A stretch of DNA of 64,000 bases from Pollutiaquabacter aromativorans (GTDB lineage Bacteria > Bacteroidota > Bacteroidia > AKYH767-A > 2013-40CM-41-45), in contig CP185379.1 in the NCBI GenBank assembly GCA_049177215.1, forward strand, positions 1,178,001 to 1,242,000, given 5' to 3'. Positions 36,268 to 45,400 of this stretch are shown piece after piece. Below the pieces are notes generated by a model. The model was not told where the DNA came from, made no database searches, and worked only from the letters and a program-made list of their open reading frames with translations. The translations under genes and the position numbers were made by a program. Numbering within the stretch: position 1 is the first letter of the stretch; every line of letters begins with the position of its first letter.

Positions 36268-36478
36268 ATTGATTGGAGTTGATTCGTAGTGTACGCAGTT
36301 AAGATAGGGCTAAATGTACTATGGGAGCGATCGGTAAGCCTAAATTCTTCGGTGAAAGGCGGAAGCGGAGTGGTGAAAGGCATGACTTCCGTTGCGAATC
36401 TTGGCCGGATTTTGATCGTTAGATGAAGCAATATTATTCATAAAACCCGTATCTGACAAGGCTTTCACGGGTAATCTT

Positions 36479-36775
36479 TCAAGAATCCACCGGATTCTTG
36501 CGAACACTCCAGGCTTCCGCAGGAGCCTTAAAAAGGGGCTTAACATGCGCCCAAACGGACTTGAAAAGGGGGGAAAACCGGTAATGGTCCAGGGAAGCTT
36601 CCGAATCCCATTGAGAAAACGTGAAAAAAACGCCTTTTTCACGTAAATCTTCCCATAATTCAAGGTGCAGACAGCCCGGGAATGCCCGGATCTTCCCGGA
36701 AACTTCCCGAAATAGCTCCGTGAACTTCCCTGCATCCTCCGCGTGAAAACTAAGCTTGACCAACCGGTTAATCAT
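36479..36775 (-). CDS. Antibiotic biosynthesis monooxygenase (ABM)-fold protein
   Basis: A 98-residue ferredoxin-like ABM-domain protein: INRLVKLSFHAEDAGKFTELF, IRAFPGCLHLELWED and FTFSQWDSEASLDHYRFSPLFKSVWAHVKPLF match the pattern of small dimeric heme-degrading or quinol monooxygenases. ATG 36775 lies inside the last codons of the SAM hydrolase-family gene (eight-base overlap), so translation is coupled. Function within this group varies widely. The 3' gap to the next gene (36268-36478) shows no gene. Confidence 0.8.
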   Translation of the reverse strand: MINRLVKLSFHAEDAGKFTELFREVSGKIRAFPGCLHLELWEDLREKGVFFTFSQWDSEASLDHYRFSPLFKSVWAHVKPLFKAPAEAWSVRKNPVDS

Positions 36776-37562
36776 GAAACTCGATGCGTAGGGTGTCAAA
36801 TTGTTTTAAGCCAAGCAGTTTGGATGCATTGTCACGATTGATGGCGATCTCTAAATACCCGTCCTGATTGAACAGGGCGACGATCTCACCGGTTTCAACC
36901 GATCCGTAATCATGCATGATCTGCCGGACCGTGTAATTGGCTCGCCTCAGCAATATCGAATAGGACCGGTCCTTTCGTTCGCGTTCAAAGAGTTCGCGGG
37001 AAATATTGAAAATGCTGTTTCCGAAGCCATCCACATAAACGAGTGCGCCGCGTATGCCACCCGGATCAACGGTCGGCTGAGCAAAGAAACTCGGTAAAAG
37101 ATGGTCGACCTCCAGGCCGAGTTGACGCGGATGCTTGCCGGTACAGAGTTTTATCAGGACATCGACCAGTTGGTCCTGCACTTCCCGGTGCCCCGTACGA
37201 ATCGGATCGATCGGCAGGCGATGAATTTTCTTTTCCTCCTCGCCCAACAGCAGGGAGAATATTCCACTGTCGACTCCGACAAAGTGATGTCCGTTCGCTG
37301 TCACGATCAGATAGTCACGCCCTGGCTCGTCTTGTGCCGAATTTCCGGCGCCGTCCAGTCCGATGTAATGGACCGTACCGGTCGGAAATGCGGAATACGC
37401 GTTGCGTAAGACGAATGCAGCGTGCAGGGTATTGAACGGATCGATCTCGTGAGAAATATCGATGATGCCGAGATCAGCGGATCGGGAGAGCAGCTTGCCT
37501 TTGAATGAAGCGACGTAATGATCGCGTAATCCCCAATCAGTAATAAGCGTAAGGAAAGCCAT
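36768..37562 (-). CDS. SAM hydroxide adenosyltransferase family (DUF62)
   Basis: A 264-residue protein of the DUF62 family, related to fluorinase/chlorinase enzymes but usually cleaving S-adenosylmethionine with water to adenosine and methionine. Features are LITDWGLRDHYVASFKG at the N-terminus (catalytic Asp region), ISHEIDPFN, HYIGLDGAGN, VGVDSGIFSLLL and GNSIFNIS late in the protein. Stand-alone copies are common in Bacteroidota. An exact -7 box (37609-37616) serves it, and the ABM-fold gene overlaps its 3' end. Confidence 0.88.
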   Translation of the reverse strand: MAFLTLITDWGLRDHYVASFKGKLLSRSADLGIIDISHEIDPFNTLHAAFVLRNAYSAFPTGTVHYIGLDGAGNSAQDEPGRDYLIVTANGHHFVGVDSGIFSLLLGEEEKKIHRLPIDPIRTGHREVQDQLVDVLIKLCTGKHPRQLGLEVDHLLPSFFAQPTVDPGGIRGALVYVDGFGNSIFNISRELFERERKDRSYSILLRRANYTVRQIMHDYGSVETGEIVALFNQDGYLEIAINRDNASKLLGLKQFDTLRIEFHD

Positions 37563-37608
37563 CGTTCTGCTGCGCCCCGGTGTTGAAAACTTCTGATCCT
37601 GCTTCGGT

Positions 37609-37616
37609 CAAAAGTA
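37609..37616 (-). promoter_or_regulatory. -7 box for the DUF62 gene (TACTTTTG)
   Basis: Exact TAnnTTTG match on the minus strand, 46 bases before the ATG at 37562, in the gap shared with divergent phoH. Confidence 0.45.
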
Positions 37617-37727
37617 ATGGCTTTTGGGGTACTATTGAATCGACGCTCGCGCAAATCCATTCACACCAAAGGCTATCCTTGGTGTTGATAACTTGTAACC
37701 GGATTTCGCGACCCAATCCAGCCCGAC

Positions 37728-38672
37728 GTGAGTGAAGTAATCATTCCTATCGACACGTTCAACCCGGTGGAATTTTTCGGTGTGAACGATGCGAACCTCG
37801 ACATCATCCGAAAGAATTTTCCCGAACTCAAACTGGTTGCCCGTGGCAATGAGATCAAGGTCATCGGCGATGAGAAGAACATCCACCTCTTCAGCGAAAA
37901 GATCAACAAGCTGATCCAGCACTACCAGAAGGTCGGGAGCCTGACACCCGATAACGTGCTCCATTTCCTGGGCGACCGGGATGGCGCCGCACCACCACCC
38001 AGCCCGCAGACGGCCGATGTCCTCGTCTTTGGCCAGAACGGACTCATGGTCCGCGCCCGTACGGCTAACCAGAAACGAATGGTGGAGTCGTCCGAAAAGA
38101 ACGACGTGGTGTTCGCGATCGGCCCCGCCGGTACCGGTAAGACCTATACCGCTGTCGCCCTCGCAGTACGTGCACTGAAGAACCGGGAGATCAAGCGTAT
38201 CATCCTCACCCGCCCGGCAGTGGAAGCCGGGGAGAACCTGGGCTTTCTGCCCGGCGACCTCAAGGAAAAGATCGATCCGTATCTCCGTCCGCTCTATGAT
38301 GCCCTTTACGATATGATCCCTTCCGATAAGGTGAAGTCCTACATCGAGAACGGAATCATCGAAGTAGCGCCGCTGGCCTTCATGCGTGGTAGAACACTCG
38401 ACAATGCCTTTGTCATCCTCGACGAGGCCCAGAACGCAACCGAGAGCCAGTTGAAGATGTTCCTCACCCGTATGGGACCTTCAGCCAAGTTCATCGTTAC
38501 GGGCGATGTGACGCAGATCGATCTGCCCAAACACCAACCGTCCGGACTGGTGCAGGCCATCAAGATACTGTCCAATGTGCGGGGTATCGATTTCATCTAT
38601 CTCGACGCGCAGGATGTCGTTCGCCACCGTCTGGTGAAGGAGATCATCGAAGCGTATAACAAGGACCGCTGA
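37728..38672 (+). CDS. PhoH-family ATPase
   Basis: A 314-residue PhoH/YbeZ-type P-loop ATPase linked to RNA metabolism and ribosome maturation. It starts with GTG 37728 (MSEVIIPIDTF), has an N-terminal KH-like part (about 10-75) and then GPAGTGKTYTA with Walker A Lys at about 138, RPAVEAGENLGFLPGDL and FVILDEAQNAT (Walker B), and TRMGPSAKFIVTGD. YbeY, its usual partner, is not adjacent. purC follows three bases later, so they are co-transcribed. Confidence 0.93.
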   Translation: MSEVIIPIDTFNPVEFFGVNDANLDIIRKNFPELKLVARGNEIKVIGDEKNIHLFSEKINKLIQHYQKVGSLTPDNVLHFLGDRDGAAPPPSPQTADVLVFGQNGLMVRARTANQKRMVESSEKNDVVFAIGPAGTGKTYTAVALAVRALKNREIKRIILTRPAVEAGENLGFLPGDLKEKIDPYLRPLYDALYDMIPSDKVKSYIENGIIEVAPLAFMRGRTLDNAFVILDEAQNATESQLKMFLTRMGPSAKFIVTGDVTQIDLPKHQPSGLVQAIKILSNVRGIDFIYLDAQDVVRHRLVKEIIEAYNKDR

Positions 38673-38675
38673 TCC

Positions 38676-39656
38676 ATGATGCACGCTATGCAGGCAACGG
38701 CAGTCAGCACGACGGACTTTAATTTCCCCGGCCAGTCCGCTTTTTACCGGGGCAAGGTGCGGGATGTCTATACGATCGATGGTAAATACCTGGTCATGAT
38801 CGTTACGGATCGGATATCCGCGTTCGATGTGGTGCTTCCGCGTCCCATTCCTCATAAAGGGGCCGTGCTCAATCAGATCGCAGCGAAGATGCTGCAGGCA
38901 ACGGCGGATATTGTTCCGAATTGGGTGATCGATGTCCCGGATCCGAATGTGACGATCGGACGGGTTTGCAGTACGTTTAAAGTGGAGATGGTCATTCGGG
39001 GCTACCTCTCCGGCCATGCCGCACGCACCTATGCTTCGGGTGGCCGCGTACTTTGTGGTGTGGCACTCCCGGAAGGGATGAAGGAGAATGACCGTTTTCC
39101 CACACCGATCATCACGCCCACAACAAAGGCTGCTGCAGGACACGACGAGGATATCAGCCGGGAAGACATCATCGCTAAAGGAATCGTTTCGGAAGAAGAT
39201 TATACCAGGATCGAATCCTATACGCAACAATTGTTCAAACGCGGATCCGAGATCGCAGCATCACACGGTCTGATCCTCGTAGATACCAAGTACGAGTTCG
39301 GAAAGGACGAGGATGGCACGATCCGTTTGATCGATGAGATCCACACTCCCGACAGTTCACGTTATTTCTACGCCGACGGCTACGCGGAGCGTCAGGCAAA
39401 GGGAGAACAACAAAAACAACTCTCGAAAGAATTCGTACGCCAGTGGTTGATCGCTAACGGCTTCCAGGGCAGAGCGGGGGAGTCGGTGCCGGAAATGCCG
39501 GATACCTGGCTGGACGAGATCAGCAGTCGCTACATTGAACTCTACGAAAAGCTGACAGGGGAGTCGTTCACTCCGGCCCCTCCCGGCGATCCGCGGGAAC
39601 GCATTGAATATAATGTTCGCCGGGCATTGAGCCTGCTCGGCTACCAGTCCGACTGA
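38676..39656 (+). CDS. purC: Phosphoribosylaminoimidazole-succinocarboxamide synthase
   Basis: PurC ligates aspartate to CAIR with ATP in purine synthesis. The 326-residue protein is of the longer type, with FYRGKVRDVYTIDGKYLVMIVTDRISAFDVVLP, GAVLNQIAAKML, VVLP..., VEMVIRGYLSGHAARTY, LVDTKYEFG and LIDEIHTPDSSRYFYADGY. It begins three bases after phoH. Its last 16 bases overlap the convergent lipoprotein hydrolase gene. Confidence 0.95.
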   Translation: MMHAMQATAVSTTDFNFPGQSAFYRGKVRDVYTIDGKYLVMIVTDRISAFDVVLPRPIPHKGAVLNQIAAKMLQATADIVPNWVIDVPDPNVTIGRVCSTFKVEMVIRGYLSGHAARTYASGGRVLCGVALPEGMKENDRFPTPIITPTTKAAAGHDEDISREDIIAKGIVSEEDYTRIESYTQQLFKRGSEIAASHGLILVDTKYEFGKDEDGTIRLIDEIHTPDSSRYFYADGYAERQAKGEQQKQLSKEFVRQWLIANGFQGRAGESVPEMPDTWLDEISSRYIELYEKLTGESFTPAPPGDPRERIEYNVRRALSLLGYQSD

Positions 39657-41047
39657 TTTTTTCGAATTCCTTCTTCCAAGTCCCGTTGATCGGCGGAAGA
39701 AAGCAGCGCACGCATCGCCGTTTCGCTTTCCAGCCTGCTTAGGTCCTTGAACCCGTATTGTACGGAGCGTTTCAGATAGCTGAGTACGGAGTCTTTCTGG
39801 CCAACCTGGGAGAAGAGTTTCGCGGCCAGGAAATTCGGTTCGGCATTTTCCTGATCGGCCAGTAAATAGATCCGGTTCAGGCGCGCCACTTCGGGCATGT
39901 TGCCTTGTTCCATCGCCTGCCGGGTCAGGCTGTAACAGGCCAGCGAAATGTAGCCGAGCAGCCGATCGTTCATCGGATCCTGTTTTCGCTTCTGCAAATC
40001 CCCGATCACGTGCGACCACCAATCCTCTTCCTGGGAACGAAACGCATCCAGTAAGAACTGCCGGCGGTTAAGCTCTGCAGAGAGCGCCCGTGAATCTTCC
40101 GGTATGGATTGCTGATAGACAGGATCCTTCATCAACCGCTGGACACTATTTTCCCACTCGGGAACCGGCGACAATCCCTGCAGGCAATCGATTCCACATC
40201 GGTAGATCCGCATGCGTTGGATCGGGTCAGTGGTCCTGGCAGCCAGGGTGTTGATCTGTCTGGTGAATTGCTGGAGTACTGGTCGCTCGCAATTCCCGCC
40301 GGATTTGCAGGCGAGTACCTTGCACCAGCTAAATGCACGGCGCATGTCGGTCGTCTCGGGCCATGCATGTTTTCCATCGGTGATGTCCAGGTGATGCATG
40401 GGTTGTCTGCCCAGACGGTTGACGAATTCGATTACTTCGGAGTAGTTCATATCCCGATTGCCCGTCACACCATAGGTTGGTACCGTAGGCGCCGGAATCC
40501 CATCCGGAAGTCCGGCACCACAATGCACCACGCCCGAAACACCTTTCATGTTACCGGGAGCTACCAGCGCGACTTTGGCGCCGCCGGAAAACCCGCAGAG
40601 GAACAGACCCGCGTGGGTGGTTTTCATTTTCTCGAGTACCGCGGCTGCAAGTTCCCGGGCCATGGAAGCGGATGCGTCGATGCCCAGGCCGTTTCGTACT
40701 TGATTGGATCCGGCCAGAATAAAACCGAATTCATCGGCCAGGGATGCGTAGCGATGTACCGGCACGCGACCGTTGCCTTGCGGGTCAAAGCACACCATCA
40801 ACGGCATGGGCAGGCTGTCGCGAAAGGATCGGGGAATGTAGAGGATGTACGCCTGCCCACTGTTGGTGACTGATTCCAGATAGCTCCCTGGAATCAGTGT
40901 CGTCAGCGTATCCCGGACAGGCGGGGCTGGAGCAGGTACACTGTCTTGCACAGGCGGCGGAACGGAATTCGTCGCCCGATGATCCGACGAAGTACAGGCT
41001 GTGAAACACCACAGCGCGATGAGGAGAGCGGTCAGTGATCGTAGCAT
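39641..41047 (-). CDS. Lipoprotein alpha/beta hydrolase with C-terminal helical repeats
   Basis: A 468-residue lipoprotein. The signal peptide ends FTAC (Cys at about residue 18), then comes a Pro/Ser linker and an alpha/beta-hydrolase domain: YILYIPRSF, CFDPQGNG, nucleophile Ser154 in GFSGG and a late His227 in DGKHAWPE. From about 270 the protein is helical with TPR-like segments (LLGYISLACYSLTRQAM, FLAAKLFSQVGQKDSVLSYLKRSVQYGF). It is probably an esterase or peptidase-like enzyme on the envelope. The substrate is unknown. Confidence 0.78.
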   Translation of the reverse strand: MLRSLTALLIALWCFTACTSSDHRATNSVPPPVQDSVPAPAPPVRDTLTTLIPGSYLESVTNSGQAYILYIPRSFRDSLPMPLMVCFDPQGNGRVPVHRYASLADEFGFILAGSNQVRNGLGIDASASMARELAAAVLEKMKTTHAGLFLCGFSGGAKVALVAPGNMKGVSGVVHCGAGLPDGIPAPTVPTYGVTGNRDMNYSEVIEFVNRLGRQPMHHLDITDGKHAWPETTDMRRAFSWCKVLACKSGGNCERPVLQQFTRQINTLAARTTDPIQRMRIYRCGIDCLQGLSPVPEWENSVQRLMKDPVYQQSIPEDSRALSAELNRRQFLLDAFRSQEEDWWSHVIGDLQKRKQDPMNDRLLGYISLACYSLTRQAMEQGNMPEVARLNRIYLLADQENAEPNFLAAKLFSQVGQKDSVLSYLKRSVQYGFKDLSRLESETAMRALLSSADQRDLEEGIRKNQSDW

Positions 41048-41116
41048 TGTTTGCGAAACTACTCTTTCGCGCGCTCAGGAAGATGGGTACACGGTGAATT
41101 CGTTTCTTTGCAACCC

Positions 41117-42304
41117 ATGAGCCGGCTGGGACAACAGGTAGAGCGAGTCGAACGGGTGGTGCGATCCTGGAAACCGGGCGAATCGGTCGCGCGTCATCTC
41201 TCCGATCATTTTTCCTGTCACCGCAACATGGGCGCACGCGACCGCCGGGAATGTCGTGCCTGGGTCTATGCCTGGATTCGACTCGGTCGCTCCCTGGAGG
41301 ATCTCCCGTTTGCGAAACGCCTTGCTGTTGCCACTTACCTGACGACTCCGGAACCTTATCCGGCACTGGAGGCGTTGTTGAATTCCGAGTTGTCGGACAT
41401 TGAGCTCCCGTCATTGCAGTCGTCGGTGGAAGAGAAGACCAACGCGGTTGCCCGGTCCTTTCCGGGATTCAGCCTGGAAAAAATATTCCCCGGTTCCTCC
41501 CGCATTTCTTCCGGTCTTGACCGGGCGGCTTTTCTGTCGGGCTTGTTCCTTCCCCCTGAATTGTGGATTCGCGTCAGGACAAAGTACCGGGAACAAGTGA
41601 TACAGGAGTTGACGGATCGATCCATACCGTTTTCCGTGGATCCGATTTTGCCCAACGCGATCCGGCTACCGAACAGGACGTCGATCGATGATCTTGAAGC
41701 AAGCAGAAAGCACCTGCTCGAAGTGCAGGATCGTAGCAGTCAGGCTACCGCTGAATTTTTCCAGCCCAAGTCGGGTGAAACCTGGTGGGATGCCTGCGCA
41801 GGTTCCGGTGGTAAATCCCTGTTATTGCTGGACCAGGAACCGGGCTTGCACCTCACGGTTTCTGACCGGCGCCCGTCGATCCTGAAAAACCTGAAAGAGC
41901 GGTTTGGGCTCGCAAAATTGAAACCGGACGAGTTGGTGGTCTGTGACCTGACCCAACCGGAGACTGACTGGCCGGAGCAGATGTTCGATGTTATTTTAGC
42001 CGATGTTCCCTGTTCAGGATCAGGAACTTGGACAAGAAAACCGGAAGGACTTTTTACCGAAGTGGATGAAGCCTTCTTTCAGCGGTTCAGAAGCCTGCAG
42101 CAGAAAATCGTCAAGAATCTTTCATCCAGGATTAAGCCCGGCGGCCGCCTCATTTATCTGACATGTTCAGTTTTTTCTGCTGAAAATGAAGAAATGCTTT
42201 CCTGGGTAGAGCAGGAAACCAACCTGAAACTACAGCAATACCGCTATTTCGAAGGTGCCGCTTACAGGGCCGATACACTGTTTGGTGCTTCTTTTCTTAA
42301 TTAA
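41117..42304 (+). CDS. NOL1/NOP2/Sun (RsmB-type) RNA m5C methyltransferase
   Basis: A 395-residue protein with an N-terminal NusB/RsmB-like helical part and a SAM-dependent methyltransferase domain: DACAGSGGKSLLLL (motif I; the family usually reads DACAAPGGK), DRRPSILKNL, ADVPCSGSGTW with Cys at about 299, and LIYLTCSVFSAENE with the second Cys at about 350, the two cysteines used in m5C chemistry. ATG 41117 is preferred; the upstream frame overlaps the divergent gene's promoter region. It likely methylates rRNA, but the exact position is not predictable. Confidence 0.88.
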   Translation: MSRLGQQVERVERVVRSWKPGESVARHLSDHFSCHRNMGARDRRECRAWVYAWIRLGRSLEDLPFAKRLAVATYLTTPEPYPALEALLNSELSDIELPSLQSSVEEKTNAVARSFPGFSLEKIFPGSSRISSGLDRAAFLSGLFLPPELWIRVRTKYREQVIQELTDRSIPFSVDPILPNAIRLPNRTSIDDLEASRKHLLEVQDRSSQATAEFFQPKSGETWWDACAGSGGKSLLLLDQEPGLHLTVSDRRPSILKNLKERFGLAKLKPDELVVCDLTQPETDWPEQMFDVILADVPCSGSGTWTRKPEGLFTEVDEAFFQRFRSLQQKIVKNLSSRIKPGGRLIYLTCSVFSAENEEMLSWVEQETNLKLQQYRYFEGAAYRADTLFGASFLN

Positions 42305-42403
42305 GCCCCAATAGCTTGTAAATCAATCAAATAATGCCACTGCAGGCAGGAACTATTCGGGCTTGGATGAAGTATACATTCTAATCCCACACCAGGGAGT
42401 ATT

Positions 42404-45400
42404 ATGTACCTACGAATCCTATTCATCCTGACGGGCCTGTTGCTGACACAGGTTGTAGTATCAGGACAAAATCAGGCTAATTCCGAATCCGAGCTGCGTA
42501 AGCGGGCAGATAAGTTATTTCAGGATCAGGAATATCTGACCGCTGTCGGGCCTTATTCCCAGTTGCTCAGCCTGCAGCCGAATGATGCCACCCTGAATTA
42601 TCGTTATGGCACGGCCCTGTTGCTTTCCGGAAAAGACAAACGGAACGCGGTAAGCTACCTGGAAAAAGCCATGAACGACCCGGCACAACCGATGGAGGGC
42701 TGGGTGTACCTCGGACGATCTTACATGTTTCTGGGAAAGTACGAGGATGCTAAAAGTTGTTTCAACCGGTTTAATACCCGGGCAACGGACGCGCAGCGCA
42801 AGAAGTTCAATTCGGAAGAATGGCTTCGTTCCGCGGGTGCCGCATCGGAGTTATCCCGTCAACGCAGGATGGTCAGCGTGACCGCGCAGAAGGAAGTTTT
42901 ACGTTCTGCAGCTTACTCTCAAATCGACTATACGAATGCTGCCGGTAGGATCCTGCCGGTGCCGGAAAAGTTCCAGACGACAGCCGACAAAGACAAACAG
43001 GCTGCTCCGGTCATGTATCTGTCGCGCGACGGACAGACGATCTACTACGCCAGCTATGGGAAAGGGAGTGTGGGAGGAAAGGACCTCTATCTCATTCGTA
43101 AGATGACGAATGGGGAATGGGCACAACCCGAACACCTGGGGTCCGTGCTAAACTCCGTCTACAACGAGGATTATCCGTTCCTTGACCGGGATGGCAAAAC
43201 GCTCTACTTCGCGAGCCAGGGTCACAATTCGATCGGTGGCTACGATATTTTCAAATCCGTTTTCAATTTCAATACCGGCCAATGGTCGGCACCTGAAAAC
43301 CTGGGAATACCGCTGAACACTCCGGACGATGATCTGCTGTATGTGCCCGGCTCCGATGGTGTAACCGCCGTATACACCACCGCCGACTTTACAGATAACA
43401 CGCACACCGAAATCCGTACCATCCACCTCGATGACCAGCGGAATCCTTTCGCTACCATTCGCGGAACGTATTATTCGATTGACCAGCCCATGCGTCGCGA
43501 TGCTCGGGTCATTGTGCTGCGTGCAGCCGATCGTTCTGTTGTGACAACTGTTCGAACCGATCCGAGGACCGGAGATTATGAATTGGTTTTGCCGGGCGGT
43601 GAGTCGTACTGGCTTGTCATCGATGGCGGCGGCTATGTTCCGCATACCGAATCATTCGACCTGCCTGCAGGTCTCGAAAAAGCCGCGCTCCGACAGGAAG
43701 TGCGCATGAACCGCAACAAGCAGGAAGAATTGATGACGGTCACCAATTTCTTCACGCCCATGCCATCTGCCATTGGTGCTGATGTGATTGCAGTGAACGA
43801 CCGTCCTAGTTCTACCGAAACATCTGCTACAACTCCGTCATCGGAGACAGTTCAAATCTCGGTCGGAAACGAAACGCTGATTGTTAGCAAACCGGTCAGT
43901 CAGCCGGTAACATCCCCTGAACAAGCCGGTGAAGTTCCGGTAACAGCCGACCAGGCTGCAGATGAGGACACCTCACTCGCGGACAACTACAATCCGCTGT
44001 TGGACCGGGAGATGACCCAGGACGAAATCCGTCAACGCCAGGAAGAACAGCTTCGCTCGGAAGAAGTGGTCGCGGATGAAAAGATCCCCGCAGAGCAACT
44101 CCATGTGCCCGTCGATGAACACGAACTTGCACGCAGCGCCGTGGAGGATGGTGTCGCCCTGCAACGCGAAGCGGACAGTCTGCAGGATCGCAGCCGGGAA
44201 TTGTATGCGTCGGCTGCAAACCGCGAAGAGGAAGCAGTACGCTTACTCGAAGAAGCGCAGTCCATCAAAGAGGATACCGTTCGCGCAGCCAACCTCTACC
44301 TGCAATCGGATGATATGAAGCAGATGGCCCTTGCGGAAAAACAGCAGGCCAGGGAATTGGACGGGCTTGCAACCGAGCGTCGCGCTGAAGCAAAGCAGGC
44401 ATTGACCGACGCGAAAGCCTTGATCAGTTCGACGAATACGAAAGACAAGGAACTTTCCGCTTCAGTTGACAGAGCCTTGGCCGGAACCAGTGAAAAGGCA
44501 TCCGTTACTGCATCAAGTCCTAGTGCGGCTCAAGGAGTCACATCTCCCTCGTTGGAACCCATGGCCGAACAGGCTGTTGAAGTTCGTACGGAAGGTGTCT
44601 CTTCAACGGCCAACCCGACCAGTCAAACAACTCCGGCTGCCGGACAGCCGCAAGCTGCGGATGAAGAACAGTTGGCGACAACTTCTCCAAATCAGCAAGA
44701 GCAAAATCAAACTGCGGCGACAACTTCCAGGGTATCTCCCGATTCAAACGATTCCGGCGTCGTCGCCGTCCAGCAAAATGTCTCAGAAGAATCTCAACCA
44801 ACTGCGGACTTTAAACGTGGACATGCGGCTGAATCGTCCGGAAAGGAGACTGGGAAACCGGTTGTCGGTACGAATCCGGAGGGCTCGTCTGTTTCAGAGA
44901 AAAATACTGCTGATGTCCTTGCTGCCGGAACCAACCCTGCAATTACTGCAAGCGATGAGCATGCAGCAAACGACAAGCAATCGGTTATTGAACCCGAAAC
45001 AACCGTAAATGCAACCACTAAGCCTGAAGGATTACCGGAACAAAAGGCACAGCAATCGGCTGATGAGCGGACTGTAGCGATCCATCAAGCGTCCGAAGAA
45101 CAACCAAAGGCCGAACCGAATGCAATGGAGAACAGGCCCAAAGATCAGGCAACTTCGTCGGGAGAGCCTGTTGTCATCGCCGGGCAGCCCACAAGGGAAT
45201 CAGAGAGCCGTCAACAACCGACCGCCAATCAGCCTTCCGCTGGAAAATCAAAAGATGATAAAGTTGCAGCGACAACCGGGACGTCGCAACCGACATCTTC
45301 TACTGCAGCTAACGCAACGACCATTCGTTCCACGGATGATGCTGCGCAATCGGTACCGGTGGCTGTCAACGCAGACGGTGCTCCGGTTTCCCCCCAGACT

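Noticed and set aside
44466..45008. Open frames in other registers inside the giant protein
   Set aside because: They are composition shadows of the low-complexity region.
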